A stretch of DNA of 64,000 nt from assembly GCA_026168455.1 (NCBI GenBank), contig CM047425.1:41312711-41376710 (forward strand). Reading direction: 5' to 3'. Positions 56,560-64,000 of the stretch are shown piece after piece. Made by a program: the position numbers and the translations under genes. A model generated the notes under the pieces. It saw only the letters and a program-made list of their open reading frames with translations, searched no databases and had not been told where the DNA came from. This DNA comes from Theocolax elegans (Eukaryota > Arthropoda > Insecta > Hymenoptera > Cerocephalidae). Each line of letters begins with the position of its first letter. Position 1 is the first letter of the stretch.

Positions 56560-56830
56560 AAATTCAATGGCATTTTCAGCTTTTTCCGCTATATTTTCAA
56601 AAAACTTTGAATCGTTTATGAGAGCCGCGAATACACGAGAAGGAAGAAATATCTAAAACTCGTCGTCTAGAGTTGCCACAATTTTTGATCCATAACGTGT
56701 CTTGACAGTTTTAAACGCCGTCACCATGTGGCGATGATTCATCTCCAACTCCGAGATCTTTTTGGTAGGTAGAGAGCCATCACTAGCAATTTTATTGAGA
56801 GTTTCCAAATCCAACTTAAAATATTACATG
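56560..56830 (-). pseudogene. Conserved small protein relic next to PolB (tentative)
   Basis: Minus strand reads MVTAFKTVKTRYGSKIVATL, a stop, then IFLPSRVFAALI. I recall an R-Y/F-G-x-K-I-V...F-L-P-x-R pattern in short proteins encoded beside B-family polymerases in insect genomes. No function is assigned. Confidence 0.35.
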
Positions 56831-57164
56831 AATTTTACATTTTAAATTTACAAAGTATGAATAGCGATAATGACGATATTGAGAGCTATACGTACTTATT
56901 TTATAGAGAACGACACAAATCGTGAAACTATACAACTGGTTGAAGAGCTTATACTACTACATCTCATCGGTTAAGGCCGTTCTCTTATATATTGTAACGT
57001 TTAAGTAAATTTTACTCCCTCCAAGCAACATAATCTCTTTGGAAGTGGAAACGGAAGAACTTGTGACACCTATCAGCTAGGTGGGGTGTGCAAGAGGTAT
57101 CGAATAACCGCTGCATTTCCTGCTACGTAGTCTTATAGAATAGCTCGAGTTTCATCGACTAATC

Positions 57165-59560
57165 AATCTTATATCCGTATGGGTAGCTTCTTTTGAGCGA
57201 TGTAAATCTCCGTTTACTGTATACAGTTCTGCATGTTTTCGTCTCATGTTGTGTGATGACGTCGTGAAATATGGTTCTCCGTATAGTCAAATTGTTCACC
57301 GCTATTTAAGTCACTGGTGAGGATACCATCTTACGAATCGTCGAAAAATTAATTAGCTGACTGTTGGCATAATGAAGTCGAAAACCTTTTATCTTACACA
57401 TACACTCCTCTTCACCATTTGGTTTCCTGCACTTGTAAGCGTAAAATATAGGTTCGCCTGACAAAAATGTCGTTATGTGGGTACCGGGACCCACAGAAGC
57501 CAGTTCATCGGTCAAACTACCAAGTGACGTACCAATTGGTAATTCTACTTCACCACATTTGCTAACATGAAACACTGAATCTGTATCGTAATATAGAACT
57601 CCAGGTCCTGAAGTATGTAAATACTCGAACAGTTTGAGATGCGCTTGTGCTGTTGTAAATGCTGCAAGTACGACATTTCCTATTGTCGGTAATACCGAGG
57701 CTACCTTGGCGTCCTCTCGGTACACCCAATTCACGTACAAAGTATCGTCGTTGACTGGTAATATACCGTTCACTTCTATCTCACTGCTGTTGAGTAAATT
57801 CATCAGAGTTTCTGCATTTTTTATCACACACGTTTTTGTCAAATTGTCACGTTGACCAAATTTACCCCATAGGGAATTTAGATAAAGTTTTTTTAGTCGT
57901 ATCCCTTCATCCGCTCCAATTCTCTTATGTACCGATCTTTATCCTCTTCGATGATATAACTCGGTGGATATCCTGATGCAGCAGTTTTTTGAGTGAAAAA
58001 CTCATTAATATATTCGGCAAAAAAACCACCCTTTTTCATGCTGGTTGTATTCCGTCATTTCATACTGCCAAATTTCATAGACGGTTTCAATTATGTATCC
58101 CAGAGCAACAGCTGATTTTACTTCTTCAGACACCCACGTTCCACACAGTATACGCTTCTTGGGATCTTCATGAGAGTAATCACTTTGTATCAATTACTCA
58201 CAGCATGTCTTACACAGAGAAAATATTAATTTTCCAAATATTAATATTTGATATAAATTTTGTGGCGGTAAAATGTCGCATGCGATTAAACCGTTAACTT
58301 GAGAGATATCGTGAAGTGGTCCCATTAACCGTGTACACTCTTCCTGGTCAACGTAAATTTTTGGGTGACCTACAGGAACCTTACCACGTTTACAAATGTA
58401 TGGGTATAGAGGACACACAGCAACGTATCTGATCTTTCCTCCAATCTAACAATCATATATTTTGACCGTATTACCAGTATGCCCGCCAAAAATGCATCTC
58501 GTGGCTTAAGAGGTTTTCGCTTTATGTACACTTCATTTTGGTGAACAAAATTCTTAAGCTCTTCATTATGTTCGATTTTCTTTTTGAATTCACACTCCCA
58601 TTTTTCAATAACACAATAATTGGCGATTTTTAATTTATGACCGATTGCCAGTGTCCTCTCGTATCTGATATCCATTGACTCGCCGTTCGTCATTACAGTG
58701 TCTCTGTTTATTCGGTAACAGCGAGGACAACCGTGCCAAAAACAAAGTACAAGAAGAAGTACAATACCACGTCCTACGTGATTAACATTTCGATGAAGCA
58801 CACGTTCCGGTAACCTTCCAATGGTACAATTCCTATTTGGTTTTTTTTCAGGAACGTTCTTCTGAAAACTCGCATACAAGACGAGGCTATAGTTGTACAC
58901 TCGGAAAATGGATCTACACCGAATTTTATGAACATTTTCCGATAAGCCAAACACGCTAGTCTCAAAATCGTCACATCTTTTTTGCAATGTTTTGAAAATT
59001 CATTTTGAAAATTAAAAATGTAATCACATTGAACTTGTTCCTCATACCATTTTAAAAATTTCTCTCGTTCATTGATACTCATAGTATCGGGTGAATACAT
59101 TGCGAGAGGTGGTAGAGATCCTGATTACGTCCTGGTACGTCTGATTCTCCACTGTATTGAACAAATGTGGAAAAACACCTTTTTTCAATTCGGGTAGTCC
59201 GTAGGCTTTGGGTAAACTACTCAGCGGCATGTGGAAGTAATTTAAATTGTCGATAAATTTTGTTTGTAGAACTTCCAAAAAAATAATTTTTGATCCGCTT
59301 AATTTTCCGTTAAATAAACCAACGGTGAACATGTGATATGTTGTGCTTATCCAACAATGTAATAAAAGAAAATGTAACTTTTTACACAAAATATCTGCAG
59401 ATAGGTGTGTGAGATCCGATGACCAAATCTTACCACACATTGTGCGAATGTGTGGTTCTCGAACTTTAGCAATACTTAATGCATACCGTAAAATTTTCTC
59501 TAAATGCAATGCACTAGCTCTAATCATTATTATGTTAATGACTACGAAACTGTTTACAAG
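57165..59560 (-). pseudogene. B-family DNA polymerase relic (Polinton/adintovirus-like)
   Basis: Minus-strand pieces in order. 59069-59527: FIDNLNYFHMPLSSLPKAYG and KKGVFPHLFNT, the exonuclease region. 58774-59100: FLKWYEEQ, FQNEFSKHCKKDVTILRLAC. 58005-58418: LPPQNLYQ, GTWVSEEVKSAVALGY. 57306-57842: VLPTIGNVVLAAFTTAQAHL and VLYYDTDSVF, the catalytic Y-x-D-T-D-S. The C-terminus (SYPYGYK) ends near 57165. Stops and shifts near 57880, 58200, 58400 and 59080. The N-terminus is missing. Protein-primed replication is the family role. No integrase, ATPase or capsid gene is visible. Confidence 0.8.
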
Positions 59561-59567
59561 AAACTGA

Positions 59568-60830
59568 AAAGAACCATTATGTATAGTTCGTTAAATACTA
59601 ACTTGATACTCTCTATACGATGATTAGGGGGGGGGGATGAGGGAATAAGACTTCCATAATATCTGCTGACTCCTTTGTTTATGTGTCACACAATCAACAG
59701 TTACATTTTACCTTATTTACAAAAAAAAATTCGGCGAAAATTTGTTAGAATTTATAAAAAGTATCAAATATTATTGGATATTCATAAATTCTCCTCTTTT
59801 TTTTGCAAACTATGTTGATACAGCAATTTCAATATATTTACGATGAAACTCCGCGGTTTGTTAAAAGTTATAAGAAGTATCAATTACTACACGACATTTA
59901 TACGTTGTTCTCTTTTTTTTATTACAACCAGTGTTGATACAGCGATTTCCATAAAAAAAAAACAATATCTTTTACTTAGTAAAACCAGAAATTTACAAAT
60001 TATATATTGATTTTAATGTAGTACATATGTACTGATATACTCGATCGCAGTTGCGTGCCGCTCTGCGTGAAACCCGATCTCCCGGCTAATTACCGCCCCG
60101 AAAAATTCGTAAATTGTTCGTCGACTTTAATTTGTGAATTATAAGTCGATAGGGGGTTGCGAGAGGAGTCTATATACCAAAAATCACCATGATCGGATGA
60201 TATTTGCGTTTATCAATATCTATCGATCTATACCGATAATCCGTCGATTTTTCTAAAGTATTCATCGGTACACGGTGTATAGAACAAAGAGTGTTAACAA
60301 CTTTTTTCTCTATAGCGCTTATTCATAATTATCCGTGAATAGTTGTTTAAACTATTAAGCATTTTGGCCAATAACTCGGTAAATATAACGAGAAGAGAAT
60401 AAGTGCATTATATTCAATATTCCGTCGCGATAATCAACTATTTCGAATTATTTAAATTTTATTTGCTAACAAATTTATTCGAAGACGTGTGCCGTTCAGC
60501 GTGAAACCTGATCACCCGTCTTTATTTCATTGTTTTATTAGTACATATGTACTTACAAGTTTAATGTTTAGTATACACGAGTGTTTAAATCATTATTGTT
60601 CTTTTTTTTAATCAGCACTTTTAATTTTCTAATAATGTCGTTTTCGTAGTTTAAGAAACATTCATCCGCTTGTCGGCTTACAATCCTACGTGTAACAATT
60701 TCTTACCTCAGCGGAATGTATTATTATTTTATGTTTTATACTGGGGGATGCTGACATAAAAAAAATGTCATTTGTCATAATGTGTGTTGAAACAAATATA
60801 CTGCGATACAGTCGAGGCTCACCCACAGTC
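59568..60830. other. AT-rich spacer with short internal repeats
   Basis: No gene seen. Two near-copies of GCGTGAAACCYGATC lie at ~60067 and ~60508, and TAGTACATATGTACT palindromes at ~60020 and ~60540, so a ~480-bp spaced repeat is possible. G9 at 59627-59635. Confidence 0.45.
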
Positions 60831-60835
60831 CCAGC

Positions 60836-60950
60836 ATGCGCCTAATTCGTGCCGCGGATGTACCTTTATTTCCGAAACTTTATAATTACATTAAAATGTG
60901 TTTATCATCATGCGCTTCGTCGTCTTCGTCATTGTTGTCGTCGTCGTCGC

Positions 60951-60981
<31 letters not shown>

Positions 60982-61303
60982 TACGTTAATTATAGACGTA
61001 GAAAACGCACCAGATGACGAATCTACCGCACAAATAAATTCGGTCATCCCCGCCACACTATCACCATCATCGTCAACAACGTCGCCAGCACCGTCATCAT
61101 GCACCATCGACTTTGAAATGATGAGCGACGATGAGGTAGTAGACCGCGAAGCCAAGATGGACTTAGTAGTGAGTGACGATGAACCTGATTGTAAAGGGTT
61201 TCCAAGGAGCCCCTCAGTGCCCCTGCAACCCCTATCGTTAGCACGTTGCCTGTGTCAAAGTTCGACAAGCGCAATTTTTGCGGCAAGCAATACACAAATT
61301 TAG
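60836..61303 (+). CDS. Open frame over (TCG)n, uncertain
   Basis: 155 codons from ATG. A poly-Ser run is encoded by (TCG)n at ~60916-60990, then come acidic SDDE patches and a short Cys-containing end. Simple-sequence DNA can keep frames open on both strands, and the minus strand is also open here (poly-Asp), so a real protein is not established. No domain recognised. Confidence 0.2.
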
Positions 61304-61319
61304 GTAGGAAACCCTACCT

Positions 61320-61648
61320 AAGCCGGCTTTATTGTTACGGTTGCTACTGTTGGAGGTGCCCGAAATGCCGCAAAAATATCAAGTGCTACGACGCGTGCTA
61401 AAAAACAAAAAAAAAACAAAAAAATACTAAAAAAGACAGTGTGTGTGTTGTGTGTGTGTAAAAAATGTGTGCGCGACAAACCACCTGGAGCAGATTCAAC
61501 GTGCCGTGGTAAGAAAACTTGTTTTTTAATTAGTTCTACCGACACCCCCCCCCCCCGCCCGATTACTCTCATCGCCAAATACCCCCTACCTTACCTGGTA
61601 CCACCTCCATTACTCCCCCCACCTTCCCCACCCCTCGCTATGGAGTGA
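61320..61648 (+). other. Cys-rich open frame without ATG, uncertain
   Basis: The frame is open after TAA 61317 with FIVTVATVGGARNAAK, a Lys-rich run, then CVLCVCKKCVRD and STCRGKKTC, ending Pro-rich. A second frame over 61330-61410 is also Cys-rich (CYGCYCWRCPKC). The GTG and C9 simple tracts produce part of this. It could be an exon or chance. Confidence 0.2.
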
Positions 61649-62740
61649 TACACCGGACCCAGGAGTGGAGTTCTGTTGTGTCTCCCCATAACGAGGGGCT
61701 AATTACTTATATCACATATGGGTCATTCCAATACTTTTTTGTAAATCGGTCCGGGGGGGTCAACCAATCGGGCTAAAAATTTAGTATGTTACTATACTAT
61801 AAAAAAAAGTAAGTGAGCCAAAATTGTAGCCTTCTAAATCAATTGAGGACGTAGGTATGGGATTTTAAACATTCAAAAATAGGCTATTTTTCATCATTTT
61901 TTAACATTTTTCAAAGTAGCACCAAAATTCGAGAAATTAGTATTTTTTTGTCCATTTTACGGCAAAGTCTTCGTATTACTATAGACTTTTAATCTAGCTA
62001 TATAGAATACAATTATTTTGTGAACAAAAATTTTGACGCAGCTAAATATAAACACTTGTTTTTTCAAATTTTGCACATTTTCTAAATGCTACCAAATTAA
62101 CAGTTTTTGATGTTTTTGAAAAAACCCAATGCGGTTGGATTTGTATTGGTATAAGCTTTCTTTCTGTTCCAGGTTTACTACAAAGAGTTAATTTGGCTTA
62201 AAGTTATGCTTATTTAAATGTGACCTAACATGCAAAAAAACACGTTTTTTGGTATTTACTTGTCGATATGAAAATCGGGCTGAAGAGAATAAGAAACGGA
62301 AATGGAATGCGGTATCAGCCTGGATTAATTCAAGTCTCAATTATTAATTTTAACCGAAAGCTTATTTATTATTGTTTATTTGACATTTTTATATTAAACA
62401 CACCATCATGGGATACATATAATATTAATAATAATACAGAAGGCACGTGCTAAAAGATTCGTACAAACAATATACTTTAAATATTATTTAATTTAAAAGT
62501 TATAAATAATTATGACAACATCAGTATATAATGCTTGATACAAAATTATGATTAATTGATTGTTAGAAAGAATAAAAATTTCTTTTAACTATAATACCGT
62601 GTTAATTTTGAAAGTCACCTGTAATATTGACATGATATTATAAAATACGAGGTTTATCTTAAACCTGCAGTAATATGTTTAAGCTTTGACACTTTTTACA
62701 ATTCCATAAAATCAGTTTTTGTACAAAAATCCCAAAATCT
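61649..62740. other. AT-rich spacer, no gene seen
   Basis: CACATATGGGTCATTCCAAT at ~61712 resembles MITE-type ends, but no inverted partner was found. No coding region supported. Confidence 0.45.
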
Positions 62741-62895
62741 AAGAACAACAAAAAATTAAACGTTCGCTACAGGTTATTTCAAAATAAAATTTATCGGGCT
62801 TTGCGAACCAATATGCTTTATTAAGCAAGGTTTTTACTCTTCGTCCACTATGGTTGGTGGAAGTCCCAGAGTAAACCTTTGAAATTTATAAAATT

Positions 62896-62963
62896 GGCGT
62901 TTCGACCACAGCACTCTAGCTTTGGTCTCCTCAGTAAGGAGCTAGAGGCCTTCCTTAGACGCC
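62896..62963 (-). ncRNA. Hammerhead ribozyme (type III), unit A
   Basis: Minus strand: GGCG-TC, stem I TAAGGA/TCCTTA with an 11-base loop, CTGAGGA, stem II GACC/GGTC with a 16-base loop, GAAA, CGCC. All three helices pair perfectly and both core strands match CUGANGA and GAAA. Cleavage is predicted after the C of GGCGTC. Confidence 0.85.
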
Positions 62964-63316
62964 CGTCGCAGATAGAAAGCGACGACAAATGAAAGAAGTG
63001 CGGCTATATATATGCCTTGTTATCGACTGTTTCTCTAACGGGTAGAGAGAACAGTCGTATCCTCCTGGTGGTAAGAACTCCCACCAACCAAGAGCGCGAC
63101 GTTTTTCACCCGAAGTCGCGAGTTTTAAGAACAACAAAAAATTAAACGTTCGCTACAGGTTATTTCAAAATAAAATTTATCGGGCTTTGCGAACCAATAT
63201 GCTTTATTAAGCAAGGTTTTTACGACTGTTCTCTCTACCCGTTAGAGAAACAGTCGATAACAAGGCATATATATAGCCGCACTTCTTTCATTTGCCGTCG
63301 CTTTCTATCTGCGACG

Positions 63317-63384
63317 GGCGTCTAAGGAAGGCCTCTAGCTCCTTACTGAGGAGACCAAAGGTAGAGTGCTGTGGTCGAAACGCC
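63317..63384 (+). ncRNA. Hammerhead ribozyme (type III), unit B
   Basis: Same 68-nt fold as unit A. One base differs in the stem II loop (AAAGGTAG for AAAGCTAG), leaving helices and core unchanged. Predicted cleavage after 63322. Confidence 0.85.
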
Positions 63385-63588
63385 AATTTTATAAATTTCA
63401 AAGGTTTACTCTGGGACTTCCACCAACCATAGTGGACGAAGAGTAAAAACCTGCTTAATAAAGCATATTGGTTCGCAAAGCCCGATAAATTTTATTTTGA
63501 AATAACCTGTAGCGAACGTTTAATTTTGTTGTTTAGAACTCGACGACTTCGGGTGAAAATCATTTGTCGTCGCTTTCTATCTGCGACG

Positions 63589-63656
63589 GGCGTCTAAGGA
63601 AGGCCTCTAGCTCCTTACTGAGGAGACCAAAGCTAGAGTGCTGTGGTCGAAACGCC
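63589..63656 (+). ncRNA. Hammerhead ribozyme (type III), unit C
   Basis: Identical fold and sequence to unit A, kept although the unit has lost the ~114-bp hairpin region upstream. Predicted cleavage after 63594. Confidence 0.85.
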
Positions 63657-63974
63657 AATTTTATAAATTTCAAAGGTTTACTCTGGGACTTCCACCAACC
63701 ATAGTGGACGAAGAGTAAAAACCTTGCTTAATAAAGCATATTGGTTCGCAAAGCCCGATAAATTTTATTTTGAAATAACCTGTAGCGAACGTTTAATTTT
63801 TTGTTGTTCTTAAAACTCGCGACTTCGGGTGAAAAACGTCGCGCTCTTGGTTGGTGGGAGTTCTTACCACCAGGAGGATACGACTGTTCTCTCTACCCGT
63901 TAGAGAAACAGTCGATAACAAGGCATATATATAGCCGCACTTCTTTCATTTGTCGTCGCTTTCTATCTGCGACG

Positions 63975-64000
63975 GGCGTCTAAGGAAGGCCTCTAGCTCC
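63975..64000 (+). ncRNA. Hammerhead ribozyme, unit D (cut by window end)
   Basis: GGCGTC and the first stem I strand plus loop are present; the CTGAGGA core would lie just beyond the window. The spacing to unit C is 386 bp. Confidence 0.7.

Larger units (their letters stand above)
62741..64000. mobile_element. Array of hammerhead-encoding repeat units
   Basis: Four units of a ~385-bp sequence. Unit A (62741-63124) is on the minus strand. B (63127-63536), C (to ~63792) and D (63793 on, cut by the window end) are on the plus strand. Each full unit has a hairpin CGACTGTTCTCTCTACCCG...ACAGTCG (absent in C through a ~114-bp deletion), a hammerhead, a hairpin GGTTTACTCTGGGACTTCC...AAGAGTAAAAACC, and an end segment with GCTTTATTAAGCAAGG. 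B is bounded by ~93-bp inverted repeats. There is no real protein; the 60-codon frames repeat only because the units do. Confidence 0.85.

Noticed and set aside
60886..61155. Poly-Asp protein on the minus strand
   Set aside because: Complement of the (TCG)n tract; both strands stay open by composition.
62955..63137. 60-codon frame repeated at 63801-63983
   Set aside because: It spans the structured RNA hairpin and ribozyme start; frame repetition follows from unit repetition.

Overview
This is eukaryotic, AT-rich, repeat-dense DNA, most likely from an insect or another arthropod. The signs are the mix of element families: a Ty1/copia element primed on the initiator-Met tRNA, a Ty3/gypsy element with a tRNA-Arg type primer site, Penelope-like elements, R1- and CR1-like LINEs, a Helitron carrying a cysteine protease, and B-family DNA polymerase / phospholipase A2-like relics of the kind common in arthropod genomes. 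The species cannot be named from this. I see no intact host gene. One possible host-type exon lies at 39.8-40.0 kb. Nearly everything else is a mobile element, usually broken and often nested.

Layout. 0-0.6 kb: satellite array. 1.1-1.5 kb: gypsy LTR end plus primer site. 1.5-5.9 kb: CR1-like LINE (minus). 6.3-6.8 kb: GA and GT microsatellites. 7.4-9.9 kb: Penelope-like element (PLE) beginning with an inverted tail. 9.9-18.3 kb: minus-strand gypsy gag split by a copia element (11.0-17.0 kb), itself split by a LINE (12.9-14.6 kb). 18.3-23.1 kb: two tandem 2.1-kb blocks (AT-rich spacer + PLE 5' half) separated by a gag fragment. 23.1-33.9 kb: plus-strand gypsy, interrupted by the 5' end of the same copia and carrying a 1.6-kb internal tandem duplication of integrase. 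The two gypsy/copia arms (9.9-18.3 and 23.1-26.7 kb) form a large imperfect inverted repeat.

34.2-41.2 kb: a MITE; a 2.8-kb foldback-type element whose arms are tandem ~122-bp repeats enclosing a gene fragment; a 248-bp inverted-repeat element with a hammerhead-like core; a TTAA-flanked MITE; a tRNA-derived SINE with target-site duplication; and an R1-like endonuclease relic. 44.9-46.3 kb: a broken PLA2-like gene and its partner. 48.2-54.0 kb: a decayed Helitron with Rep, PIF1-type helicase and Ulp1-like protease. 54.3-55.9 kb: short tandem repeats built on GGCCCA/GGGCCAA. 55.9-59.6 kb: a decayed protein-primed-type DNA polymerase B and neighbours (Polinton/adintovirus-like). 62.7-64.0 kb: an array of ~270-390-bp units.

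The most interesting signal is that each unit of the terminal array encodes a hammerhead ribozyme that folds completely on paper as type III: all three stems pair and both conserved core strands are intact. A diverged relative at 37.9 kb keeps the core and changes both sides of stem II so that pairing is preserved. A third, hammerhead-like motif sits in the inverted 3' tails of all three PLE copies. The window therefore holds a self-cleaving-RNA mobile element family in several states of decay.
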